Origin: Breoghania sp. L-A4
GTDB lineage: Bacteria > Pseudomonadota > Alphaproteobacteria > Rhizobiales > Stappiaceae
Direction of reading: 5' to 3'
DNA length: 64,000 nucleotides
Assembly (NCBI RefSeq): GCF_003432385.1
Contig: NZ_CP031841.1
Location: 1,488,001-1,552,000, forward strand
The notes under the pieces were generated by a model. That model had not been told where the DNA came from and did no database searches. It was given only the letters and a program-made list of their open reading frames with translations. Shown here piece after piece: positions 56,620-64,000 of the stretch. Made by a program: the position numbers and the translations under genes. Position 1 is the first letter of the stretch. Each line of letters starts with the position of its first letter.

Positions 56620-57561
56620 TCAGGATTCGAACGCACCCGACCGATACTTGCTCATAAAACCGGTCTTTTCCACGCAAAACGTGTCGATGACCTCGGTCAC
56701 GATCGGATTGTAATAGGCATCAATCCGGGCTCGCATCGCCGCATCGAGAAAATTCAGCGGCGTGCCGACTTCGCGCTGCGGCATCATAGCCATGATCATT
56801 TGCCGCACCTTGCCCTTCGTGCTGTCGGGGAGATTGCTCTTGTTCACTTCCAGCATCAGCTTCATGGCGTCTTCGGAAGGCGAGGGATTGATCCGTCCGG
56901 CGGGCGGTGCGGGCACTCTCTTTTTCGATACTCCGACGAATTTCAGAATGTCGGAAAACACTGCGTTGCGCGCGAGTTGATCCTCGTAGCTGCACAGGTG
57001 GATCTCACCGTCGCCAATCCCGGTCTTCCAGCCTTTCAGCACGCTGGCGTAGTTCGCGCCGCGAGACGACTCCAGGATCGCATCCAGCCAGGGTCCGAAA
57101 TCGCGATCCTGGCCGGATTTTAAGGCCTGCAGGTAGGATGACTGAAGCCATTGATCCGGCCGGCGCAAGACAGCGTAGATGGAGACGTCGCAGCCGGCGA
57201 GGCTTTCCATCCAGCTTGCAAAGAACGAGTCGGGAAATTCACCCCACAGATATTCCGAGCTGAGCAGCAGCGTATGCGCATTGGTGGATCGCGCTGCCGC
57301 CAATGCCTGCGTCATCATGCCCCGAAACCTGACCAAGCGCTCGGGCAGGGGATCGGGCAGGTCGTTGGAATGCATGCGAAACGCGGACGGATGCAGTGCG
57401 GCGGCGATGAGATGCTGCGCGCCCGACGCGATCCCGACGTTCGGATAGCAGACGCCATCTTGAGCCAGGCGTGAGGAGTTCTTATGAAGGTAATGCTGAA
57501 GGGCCGAGGATCCGGTCTTCGTCGCACCGATGTGAATGATGACTTTCATCGTCGCCGACAT
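56620..57561 (-). CDS. Sulfotransferase-like P-loop protein
   Basis: The 313-residue protein begins MSATMKVIIHIGATKTGSSA, a PAPS-binding P-loop of the HIGATKTGSS kind, and continues with YAVLRRPDQWLQSSYLQALK, the typical RxPxxxxxS region. The rest is less conserved. ATG 57561 has AAGGAAC ahead. It probably sulfates an exported glycan or a glycolipid. It is 48 bases upstream of the UXS-like gene on the same strand. Confidence 0.82.
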   Translation of the reverse strand: MSATMKVIIHIGATKTGSSALQHYLHKNSSRLAQDGVCYPNVGIASGAQHLIAAALHPSAFRMHSNDLPDPLPERLVRFRGMMTQALAAARSTNAHTLLLSSEYLWGEFPDSFFASWMESLAGCDVSIYAVLRRPDQWLQSSYLQALKSGQDRDFGPWLDAILESSRGANYASVLKGWKTGIGDGEIHLCSYEDQLARNAVFSDILKFVGVSKKRVPAPPAGRINPSPSEDAMKLMLEVNKSNLPDSTKGKVRQMIMAMMPQREVGTPLNFLDAAMRARIDAYYNPIVTEVIDTFCVEKTGFMSKYRSGAFES

Positions 57562-57820
57562 CTCGTTCCTTGTCGAACCGCGTAATCACAGTGAGGATGG
57601 TCCGCTCGGCCGAGCCGCACCTGAAAGAAATGACGGTCACAGACCCTGCCTCAAACATCAAGCCAAGGCCGGGATCGATGAAATGTGTAGCTGCGCAAGG
57701 CTATCAAATCAAGCGGCCGAAACAGCAAACAAGGATGCGGGTTGCGATGCTTGCAACAAACATTTTCTCGAATATTTTTCTCTGAAAAACTGCGGTTCGC
57801 GGTACGGTACACACCCCCAC

Positions 57821-57834
57821 ATATATATATATAT
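57821..57834. repeat. (AT)7 dinucleotide tract in the rfbA promoter region
   Basis: A run of seven AT units lies 31 bases before the rfbA start, just ahead of TATAGACATTTTATAAC, where -10 or spacer sequence is expected. Such tracts can change length by slipped-strand pairing and alter promoter spacing. Confidence 0.6.
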
Positions 57835-57865
57835 AGACATTTTATAACAGACTGGGACCTCCCTC

Positions 57866-58756
57866 ATGAAAGGCATCATTCTCGCCGGCGGCATGGGCAC
57901 GCGGCTCAATCCGGTGACCCAGATCATCTCCAAGCAATTGCTCCCGGTCTACGACAAACCGATGATCTATTATCCCCTGTCGACATTGATGCTGGCGGGA
58001 ATCCGCGAGATCCTGATCATCTCCACGCCGCAGGCGCTGCCGCTTTACGAAGGGCTGCTGGGCGACGGCGCGCATTGGGGGCTCACGCTCTCCTATGCCG
58101 AGCAGCCAAGCCCCGACGGCCTCGCCCAGGCCTTTGTGATCGGCGCGGATTTCATCGGGGGTGATCCGTGCGCGCTGGCGCTGGGCGACAATATCTTTTA
58201 TGGCGCGGGCTTCACCAAAACGCTGATCGACGCGGCGGGGCTGAAACGCGGCGCCAGCGTTTTCGCTTATCCGGTCGCCGATCCGCGCGCCTTCGGCGTC
58301 GTCGAAATGAACGCCGCGGGCAAGGCGATTTCGCTGCAGGAAAAGCCGGACAAGCCGAAGAGCAACCTCGCGGTCACGGGGCTGTATTTCTATGACGGTG
58401 ACGTGGTCGATATCGCCCGCTCGATCAAGCCGTCCGAACGCGGCGAGCTGGAAATCACCTCGATCAACGAGGTCTACATGCGCCGCGGAGATCTCAACGT
58501 CATCAAGCTGCAGCGCGGCACCGCCTGGCTCGACACGGGAACCGTGGACAGCTTGCTGGCGGCGGCCAATTTCGTGCAGACGGTGGAATCCCGGCAGGGC
58601 TACAAGATTGCCTGTCCCGAGGAGATCGCCTGGCGTCTGGGGCTGATCAGCCGCGCCGAGGTGCTTGCCCTCGCCGCCGCATTCCGCAACAGCTATGGTG
58701 ACTATCTGCAGACGGTCGTCGATCAGGAGCCGGACGGTCCACAGATCGATTTGTGA
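57866..58756 (+). CDS. rfbA: Glucose-1-phosphate thymidylyltransferase
   Basis: The 296-residue enzyme makes dTDP-glucose from dTTP and glucose-1-phosphate, the first step to dTDP-L-rhamnose. The nucleotidyltransferase signature [20 protein letters not shown] is followed by [20 protein letters not shown] and the conserved [11 protein letters not shown] and [11 protein letters not shown] blocks. Length and motifs match RmlA throughout. It heads the run rfbA-rfbC-rfbB-rfbD on the plus strand. Confidence 0.96.
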   Translation: MKGIILAGGMGTRLNPVTQIISKQLLPVYDKPMIYYPLSTLMLAGIREILIISTPQALPLYEGLLGDGAHWGLTLSYAEQPSPDGLAQAFVIGADFIGGDPCALALGDNIFYGAGFTKTLIDAAGLKRGASVFAYPVADPRAFGVVEMNAAGKAISLQEKPDKPKSNLAVTGLYFYDGDVVDIARSIKPSERGELEITSINEVYMRRGDLNVIKLQRGTAWLDTGTVDSLLAAANFVQTVESRQGYKIACPEEIAWRLGLISRAEVLALAAAFRNSYGDYLQTVVDQEPDGPQIDL

Positions 58757-58835
58757 CCTCCACGGCAATCGTGCATGGTGCGCGCGCCGCAACGAAAACA
58801 CATAGCGGACTGTACCCAGGAAGGCTGAAAACTCA

Positions 58836-59405
58836 GTGATCGTCGAAGAGTTCATGATCCCCGGCGTGGTCGCCGTGACTCCCGCCAAGCACGCCGACGC
58901 GCGCGGATTCTTCTCCGAGGTCTACAACCGCGAGCGCTTCCGCGAGGCCGGTATCGAGGCGGAGTTCGTTCAGGACAACCACTCGCTCTCCACCCGGCGC
59001 GGCGTCATCCGTGGCCTGCATTTCCAGAGCCCGCCGCACGCGCAAGGCAAGCTGGTGCGAGTCACGCGCGGCGCGGCCCTGGATGTCGTCGTCGATATCC
59101 GCCACGGCTCGCCCACATTCGGCCAACATGTGGCGGTGGAACTGTCGGCGGAGAACTGGAAGCAGCTCTGGGTACCGCCGGGACTGGCGCACGCCTTCTG
59201 CACTCTGAGCGACAACGTGGAGTTTCTCTACAAGGTCACGGACTACTACGCGCCTGAGTGTGACTTCGGCCTGGCTTTCGATGATCCGGCCCTGGGCATC
59301 GAGTGGCCGGTCGCTCCAGGCGATGCGATTCTCTCGGAAAAGGACCGGGCGCATCCGCGCTTGCACGACCTGCCCGCCTATTTCACATTCGGGAAAAATT
59401 CCTGA
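58836..59405 (+). CDS. rfbC: dTDP-4-dehydrorhamnose 3,5-epimerase
   Basis: The 189-residue cupin enzyme epimerises C3 and C5 of dTDP-4-dehydro-6-deoxyglucose. Signatures are [16 protein letters not shown], catalytic His in [19 protein letters not shown], and [20 protein letters not shown] with the Tyr-containing [15 protein letters not shown] 58836 gives the usual N-terminal strand; ATG 58854 would remove it. Third enzyme of the pathway, second in gene order. Confidence 0.95.
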   Translation: MIVEEFMIPGVVAVTPAKHADARGFFSEVYNRERFREAGIEAEFVQDNHSLSTRRGVIRGLHFQSPPHAQGKLVRVTRGAALDVVVDIRHGSPTFGQHVAVELSAENWKQLWVPPGLAHAFCTLSDNVEFLYKVTDYYAPECDFGLAFDDPALGIEWPVAPGDAILSEKDRAHPRLHDLPAYFTFGKNS

Positions 59406-59448
59406 ACGCCGGTCAGCGGCTGCGGGCAGCACAACAACGGGAGCGGCG

Positions 59449-60501
59449 ATGAAGATCCTCGTCACCGGCGGCGCCGGGTTCATCGGCTCGGCGGTCTGCC
59501 GCTATCTGGTGAGCGAACGCGGGCTCAGCGTGGTCAATGTCGACAAGCTGACCTATGCCGCCAATCTCGCCTCGCTGTCATCGATCGAGACGGACGCGAA
59601 CTACCGGTTCGAACGCGCCGACATAACGGATCGCGCGGCCATGGACGCGATCTTCGCCCGCCATGCGCCCGACGCCGTGATGCATCTGGCGGCGGAAAGC
59701 CATGTGGACCGCTCGATCACCGGCGCGGCGGACTTCATCGATACGAACATCGTTGGTACCTACCAGCTCCTGGAAGCGGCGCGGGGTTACTGGGAGAGCC
59801 TTGACGGCGCGCGGCGCGACGCTTTCCGCTTCCTGCACGTTTCCACGGACGAGGTCTACGGGTCCCTGGGGAGCGAGGGACTTTTTCACGAAGACACGCC
59901 CTACGATCCGTCCTCGCCCTATTCAGCCTCAAAGGCCGCCTCCGATCATCTGGCAATCGCCTGGGGGCGGACCTACGGCCTACCCGTGATCGTCTCCAAC
60001 TGCTCCAACAACTACGGCCCCTATCACTTTCCCGAGAAACTGATCCCGCTGGTGGTGCTCAACGCACTCGAAGGCCGGCCGTTGCCGATCTATGGCGACG
60101 GCTCCAACGTGCGCGACTGGCTCTATGTCGAGGATCATGCGCGCGCGTTGTACCTGCTCCTCAGCAAGGGACGGGTGGGTGAGAAATACAACGTCGGCGG
60201 GCGCAACGAGCGCAGCAATCTTCAAGTGGTGGAGCGGATTTGTGGGCTGCTCGACGCGCATGCGCCAAAGAACCACCCGTATGCCGATCTGATCACTTTT
60301 GTCGATGACCGGCCCGGACATGATGCGCGCTACGCCATCGACGCGACCAAGACCGAACGCGAGGTTGGCTGGCGGGCGCAGGAGACCTTCGAGACGGGGC
60401 TGGAGAAGACCGTCCTGTGGTATCTTGAGCAGGAATCATGGTGGCGACCGCTGCGCGACGGGCGCTACGCGGGTGAGCGCCTGGGACTGCTCAAGAGCTG
60501 A
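59449..60501 (+). CDS. rfbB: dTDP-glucose 4,6-dehydratase
   Basis: The 350-residue extended SDR converts dTDP-glucose to the 4-keto-6-deoxy sugar. It has the NAD motif [36 protein letters not shown], catalytic segment [16 protein letters not shown] and [15 protein letters not shown], then [20 protein letters not shown]. All are standard for RmlB. ATG 59449 has GGGAGCGG ahead. Confidence 0.96.
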   Translation: MKILVTGGAGFIGSAVCRYLVSERGLSVVNVDKLTYAANLASLSSIETDANYRFERADITDRAAMDAIFARHAPDAVMHLAAESHVDRSITGAADFIDTNIVGTYQLLEAARGYWESLDGARRDAFRFLHVSTDEVYGSLGSEGLFHEDTPYDPSSPYSASKAASDHLAIAWGRTYGLPVIVSNCSNNYGPYHFPEKLIPLVVLNALEGRPLPIYGDGSNVRDWLYVEDHARALYLLLSKGRVGEKYNVGGRNERSNLQVVERICGLLDAHAPKNHPYADLITFVDDRPGHDARYAIDATKTEREVGWRAQETFETGLEKTVLWYLEQESWWRPLRDGRYAGERLGLLKS

Positions 60502-60516
60502 CGGGAAAGGCCCAAT

Positions 60517-61440
60517 ATGAGCGTGAGGCTTCTCGTGATCGGGAGGAACGGTCAGGTCGCACGGTCGCTGGCGGAACGGGCGCAAGCGCGCGGATTGCCG
60601 CTGCTGGCGCTTGGGCGGGCGGACTGCGATCTGGCGTCGTTCCACGACCTGCCCGCGCAAGCCGACGTGTTCCGGCCGACAATCGTGATCAACGCCGCCG
60701 CCTATACGGCGGTGGACGACGCGGAAGACAATGCAGAGGCTGCGTTTGCGGTGAACGCACGGGGCGCGGGCAGGCTGGCCGAGGCCGCCGCCCGCCGCGG
60801 CCTTCCCCTGCTGCATCTTTCCACAGATTACGTCTATGACGGCACCAAGCCGGCTCCTTATGTGGAGAGCGATCCGGTCAACCCGATCGGGGTCTATGGC
60901 AAGAGCAAGCTCGCCGGCGAAGAGGCCGTGCGGACGGCACACCCGGGCGCTCTGATCTTCCGCACCGCATGGGTCTACAGCCCGTTTGGGCGCAACTTCG
61001 TCAAGACCATGCTGCGCCTGGGGCGCGATCGCGATTGCGTGAGCGTCGTCGACGACCAGTACGGCTCGCCGACCTCGGCGCTCGACATCGCGGACGCGCT
61101 GCTGGATGTGGCGCAACGGCTCGACCGTGACCGGGCGGATGATCGCGGCGGCATCTACCATCTCGCGGGCTCCGATCCGCAGGGTGCCTTGAACGCGACC
61201 GGTGCAACCAGCTGGTACACATTCGCTCAAGCCATCTTCGAGGTTGCGAACAGCCTCGGCGAACCGCCGGTCCGCGTTGAGCCGATTCCGACACGGGAGT
61301 TTCCCACCAAGGCGGGCCGGCCCGCCAATTCACGGCTCGATTGCGCCAAGCTGGAAGTGGATTTCGGAATCCGCCTGCCGCCGTGGCGCGACAGCGTGGA
61401 TCAGGTGATCAGGCGGCTGATTGCCGAGACAGTCGCCTGA
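60517..61440 (+). CDS. rfbD: dTDP-4-dehydrorhamnose reductase
   Basis: The 307-residue SDR completes dTDP-L-rhamnose synthesis with NAD(P)H. Landmarks are LLVIGRNGQVARSLAERAQA, INAAAYTAVDDAEDN, HLSTDYVYDGTKPAPYVESD and YGKSKLAGEEAV (catalytic Tyr-Lys), and RTAWVYSPFGRNFVKTMLRL. It follows rfbB by 15 bases with its own GGGAAAGG and completes the four-gene rhamnose operon. Confidence 0.95.
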   Translation: MSVRLLVIGRNGQVARSLAERAQARGLPLLALGRADCDLASFHDLPAQADVFRPTIVINAAAYTAVDDAEDNAEAAFAVNARGAGRLAEAAARRGLPLLHLSTDYVYDGTKPAPYVESDPVNPIGVYGKSKLAGEEAVRTAHPGALIFRTAWVYSPFGRNFVKTMLRLGRDRDCVSVVDDQYGSPTSALDIADALLDVAQRLDRDRADDRGGIYHLAGSDPQGALNATGATSWYTFAQAIFEVANSLGEPPVRVEPIPTREFPTKAGRPANSRLDCAKLEVDFGIRLPPWRDSVDQVIRRLIAETVA

Positions 61441-61461
61441 GCAGGGTCTGAAACGACAAAC

Positions 61462-62487
61462 CTATCCGGCCTCGAACTCCAGACGATCGCTCCAGAATCG
61501 CCGCTGCGCCCGCGGATCGTTGAGCGTCTGCGCGTACGCGCGCGCGGCAAGCTGCATCCGGTGCAGCGAGTGGACATCTCCCAGCGCCTTCTCTGTGGCC
61601 GCGACCCAGGCATCGACTGTGTTCTCCGCCAGCATGCCGGTTATGCCGTCCGCCACATGATGGGCATAGTCCCAGTCCGCGCTGAAGATGCCTGGAGCGC
61701 CGAGGACCGCGTGTTCGATCAGCTTGTTGAGCGAGCGGCCCTGATTGAACGGCACGTCCAGCATCGGATAGAGCGCCAGGTGGTAGCGCCGGCGCTTCAG
61801 GCTCTGCCGGTACAGCCACCATGGCTGCGGCCTCAGCCGCCGTACGCGGGGGTGCGTGTCGAGCGCGTTGCCCACGGGCTTGGAGGATATCAGCGTCATC
61901 CGAACCCGGGGATCACGCGCGAGCAGGCGCGCCATGACGTCGAAGATGAAGGCCCGGTCCGCGCCGTGCGTCACCGATCCCAGGTAGGCGACATCGATGG
62001 GACCGCCCGCCTCAATGCGCGCGAAATGCTCCGCGCCCGCGAGAGGCTCGGCCCAAAAGGGATCGAGAACCTGCGTCGCCTTGCCCATTGCGTCATACGT
62101 CCGCGCCAGATGCTCCGAGCAGACGACAATCGTCTCGGCGCGCTCGACCAGTGCCTTGTGCTGGCCATCGCGCAGGGCCTTCAGCCTGTCGCGATAGTCC
62201 GGCGGCAATGAGGAATCGCGCTCGGCGACGGCCAGATCGTCGTCGATCACATAGCTCAGCCGCAAATCCGGATCGCGCAGGATCGCGTCGACCACCGCGG
62301 GCGCGTCGCGCCGACAGACAACGGCATTCCGGCCGCAAATGAAACTGTTGGCGCCAGCACGCTCAATCGGGGCGTGACCGAAGCCAAATGGCAGCTTGCG
62401 GACATAGGGACGGCAGGCATTGAGAAAATAGAGGTCCGTTGTCGGAATGGCCTGGAGCGCCGGCGCAATCAGGCCAAGAATCCCCAC
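61462..62487 (-). CDS. Glycosyltransferase, GT4-like
   Basis: The 341-residue protein has a GT-B outline, with a C-terminal donor domain containing LALYPMLDVPFNQGRSLNKL and EHAVLGAPGIFSADWDYAHH, like the GT4 EX7E-type region. The N-terminal part includes RLSYVIDDDLAVAERDSSLP. The start is GTG 62487, backed by AAGGAGG six bases ahead. It converges with rfbD. The donor could be dTDP-rhamnose, but this is not shown by the sequence. Confidence 0.75.
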   Translation of the reverse strand: MGILGLIAPALQAIPTTDLYFLNACRPYVRKLPFGFGHAPIERAGANSFICGRNAVVCRRDAPAVVDAILRDPDLRLSYVIDDDLAVAERDSSLPPDYRDRLKALRDGQHKALVERAETIVVCSEHLARTYDAMGKATQVLDPFWAEPLAGAEHFARIEAGGPIDVAYLGSVTHGADRAFIFDVMARLLARDPRVRMTLISSKPVGNALDTHPRVRRLRPQPWWLYRQSLKRRRYHLALYPMLDVPFNQGRSLNKLIEHAVLGAPGIFSADWDYAHHVADGITGMLAENTVDAWVAATEKALGDVHSLHRMQLAARAYAQTLNDPRAQRRFWSDRLEFEAG

Positions 62488-62757
62488 GCGAACGCCTCCT
62501 TGAAAACGAGCCCACGTGTGTCTGTAAAGAAGGCCGGTCTGAGCGGCAAGGGCTCAATTTGCGAGGAAACCGCATCTTGCGGCCGTAGAACAAAGTCGCT
62601 TGAGCCGCACCGGGTTTTCCGGAGGGCGCCTGAATTGGGTCGTGCGGCCATGAATGGCGCGTCCGGCATGGCGCGGTGAGGCTCCCCGAATCCGGCCCAG
62701 AAAGGTCCGTTGACCGTTTCGGCGGGCGCGTCGTCCGGATGGCGCGGCAGCCGGCAT
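62488..62757. other. Intergenic region
   Basis: No gene is supported in these 270 bases between the GT4-like gene and the fibre-gene relic. Together with the relic and the following 100 bases it forms a 470-base gap between two minus-strand genes. Confidence 0.35.
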
Positions 62758-62885
62758 CTGGATGAGCTGGAAAGGGCGTATAGTCATATTGTGCACCTCC
62801 ATGCCCGGATCGCGAGATCGGAGACAAAAGTCGACGCCAACGACCATCACCGAACGGCCATCGGTTTTCTTGTGAGTTTTCCAAG
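62758..62885 (+). pseudogene. Decayed 3' end of a third fibre-like gene copy
   Basis: In the plus-strand frame, LDELERAYSHIVHLHARIAR and then SETKVDANDHH align residue by residue with the C terminus of the protein at 31730-32896 (LNELEKAHIYIAQLHARIER, LETRFDASDDH). The similarity is also at DNA level and continues past the position of the stop codon, which here is CGA instead of TGA, into the downstream sequence (CATCGG, then TTTTCTT). No signal peptide or main body is found upstream. This is a relic left by duplication or transfer of the cassette. Confidence 0.75.
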
Positions 62886-62955
62886 TATTTCAGAAATGAC
62901 CCGTCAGGCCTCCGGTGCGGTTTTCGTATTGTAAGCTTCGGAGGCTTTGGGAGGG

Positions 62956-63582
62956 CTATCGTTTCACGGTGCATCTGGCGAGCTGGCAGGTGCTTATTCC
63001 CTCGCGCAACTCCACGATACGATAATCGACTATGTCGAGACGCTGCTCAGTCAGGTATTCTTTGAACTCTGCCTCATTCCACTCCCTGACATGCGAGCGG
63101 TTGGCTGGCGGGCCCATGTCCGCTGGCCCGCGGCGCAAGTCGCGTTCCGGCGTGGATAGAACAATATGCGCGCCAGGGGCCGCCCATTTCCTGATATAAT
63201 CTATCAGGCAATCAGGATCGAACAGATGTTCGATCACATCGGCGCTGATGACCAAGTTAAATCGAGATCCCAGGTCAGCGTGAGGCTGTTCGATATCGTC
63301 CTCGACCCAGTGAATGGTCTGATTGCGCTTTCGGCAAAGCTCGATCGTTTCCGCCTGGTCGACACCCGTAATACCGATGCCTGTTGGAAGAATATATTTC
63401 TCCAACTTGTAACCAAGCCCGCACCCGACATCAAGAATTGAAGACGGTTCTTCAAGTTCTATAAATGATTTAACGTATTCATATACCGATTTTTGGTAGA
63501 TAAGAGACGATTCCTCGGAATACATTGGATTCGTCGGCTCAAGGTTGCACGAATAATTCTCTTTAATGCAATACGTTTTCAT
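62956..63582 (-). CDS. Class I SAM-dependent methyltransferase
   Basis: The 208-residue protein has SAM motif I SSILDVGCGLGYKLEKYILP (about residue 48-67), IGITGVDQAETIELCRKRNQ, the acidic DDIEQPHADLGSRFNLVISA, then DVIEHLFDPDCLIDYIRKW and GAHIVLSTPERD. This is typical of Methyltransf_23/11-type glycan methyltransferases. The ribosome-binding site of ATG 63582 is weak. The N-terminal 40 residues (YCIKENYSCNLEPTNPMYSE) are unusual for the family and AT-richer at DNA level. Confidence 0.82.
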   Translation of the reverse strand: MKTYCIKENYSCNLEPTNPMYSEESSLIYQKSVYEYVKSFIELEEPSSILDVGCGLGYKLEKYILPTGIGITGVDQAETIELCRKRNQTIHWVEDDIEQPHADLGSRFNLVISADVIEHLFDPDCLIDYIRKWAAPGAHIVLSTPERDLRRGPADMGPPANRSHVREWNEAEFKEYLTEQRLDIVDYRIVELREGISTCQLARCTVKR

Positions 63583-63639
63583 TTACCAAGGAGATCCACG
63601 TTCGGTGTTGTGCTGTGACACGGTGGCTGGTCGAGACAG

Positions 63640-63999
63640 TCATATGGAATTCAAGGACAGCATCGTATCTCTGACGGTGGTTTCCCGCACAGCACAGCCA
63701 GCGCTGACGCGCTGTTCCACGATGTCGTTGTCGACCACGATCCAGCGCTCGTAATATTCTTCCGCGTCGCGCTGAGAAAAAACCTGCGACGCATCCTTCC
63801 ACGCCTGTTTGGGGAAGGGAACCTTGTTGCCGGTAATCCAGGTATCCGGTTCCCAAGCTAGTTTCCGGTATTTTTCCAGCCAGCGGATGGGGCCCATGAA
63901 CACAAAATGATAGTGAAATCCGAGAGATTCGGTCACCAGTTGTGCCGGAGCGGTGTCGTGCTCCTGGCGACGGCGGATCCAGCTGTGAGCATCGCGCGG
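63640..63999 (-). CDS. Unidentified glycan-locus protein, N-terminal part outside window
   Basis: The frame is open to the window edge. The visible 119 residues include DAHSWIRRRQEHDTAPAQLV, GFHYHFVFMGPIRWLEKYRK, and WITGNKVPFPKQAWKDASQV, and it ends at 63640 with VRDTMLSLNSI. No family is recognised. It lies 57 bases upstream of the methyltransferase gene on the same strand and may share its transcript. The true start and full length are unknown. Confidence 0.6.
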   Translation of the reverse strand, partial: PRDAHSWIRRRQEHDTAPAQLVTESLGFHYHFVFMGPIRWLEKYRKLAWEPDTWITGNKVPFPKQAWKDASQVFSQRDAEEYYERWIVVDNDIVEQRVSAGCAVRETTVRDTMLSLNSI

Positions 64000-64000
64000 C

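Overview
The window is about 64 kb of GC-rich DNA (coding regions look well above 60% G+C) broken by short, strikingly AT-rich intergenic islands. Gene content points to an alphaproteobacterium, probably of the Hyphomicrobiales, with a sulfide-oxidising capacity: sulfide:quinone oxidoreductase, rhodaneses, YeeE/YedE transporters, Tex, LysE/DMT transporters, PAS histidine kinases, and a dTDP-rhamnose and surface-glycan locus. No rRNA, tRNA, CRISPR array or prophage was seen. The only mobile-element trace is the decayed 3' end of an IS3-type transposase.

Layout. (a) 2-2653: a thiamine-dependent 2-oxoacid or acetoin-type E1 alpha/beta pair, a free-standing lipoyl carrier and a lipoate ligase-like protein, in tightly coupled order. 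(b) 3134-4538: a rhodanese and a metallo-beta-lactamase-like protein behind a promoter whose spacer holds an ATTC-N8-GAAT palindrome of the type reported for sulfide-responsive SqrR/BigR-like repressors. (c) 4718-13398: housekeeping and miscellaneous genes (methyltransferases, CDF metal transporter, GH18-like protein, DMT and LysE transporters, Tex). (d) 13648-16283: a periplasmic/copper-flavoured group (Cys/His-rich exported protein, cytochrome c', DUF411 protein, L,D-transpeptidase). (e) 16347-21337: a sulfide locus with Sqr divergent from rhodanese, then two YeeE/YedE membrane proteins and a DUF442-like phosphatase in a coupled operon, ended by a clear terminator. (f) 21388-31032: signalling (two PAS histidine kinases, a periplasmic sensor with an MCP, two response regulators, an Hpt protein). 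(g) 31730-42288: seven co-directional minus-strand genes that I cannot match to a described system: a permease/FG-GAP/ASPIC fusion of 1030 aa, two exported Sel1-repeat proteins, and two tandem copies of a pair made of a small exported protein and a large fibre-like protein. (h) 43033-64000: a surface-glycan region with sulfotransferases, methyltransferases, several glycosyltransferases, UDP-xylose synthase-like and SDR enzymes, and rfbA-C-B-D.

Two window-wide points matter for any reader. First, six otherwise intact genes are each broken by what looks like one missing G or C in or beside a G/C run (near 4341, 7541, 14591, 19893, 37318 and 46181). Inserting one base restores a family-typical protein in every case, so these look like homopolymer sequencing errors rather than true pseudogenes; I give each as one locus. 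Second, a degraded copy of the 3' end of the fibre-like gene lies about 31 kb away at 62758-62885, so the unexplained cassette of region (g) has been copied or moved within this chromosome.
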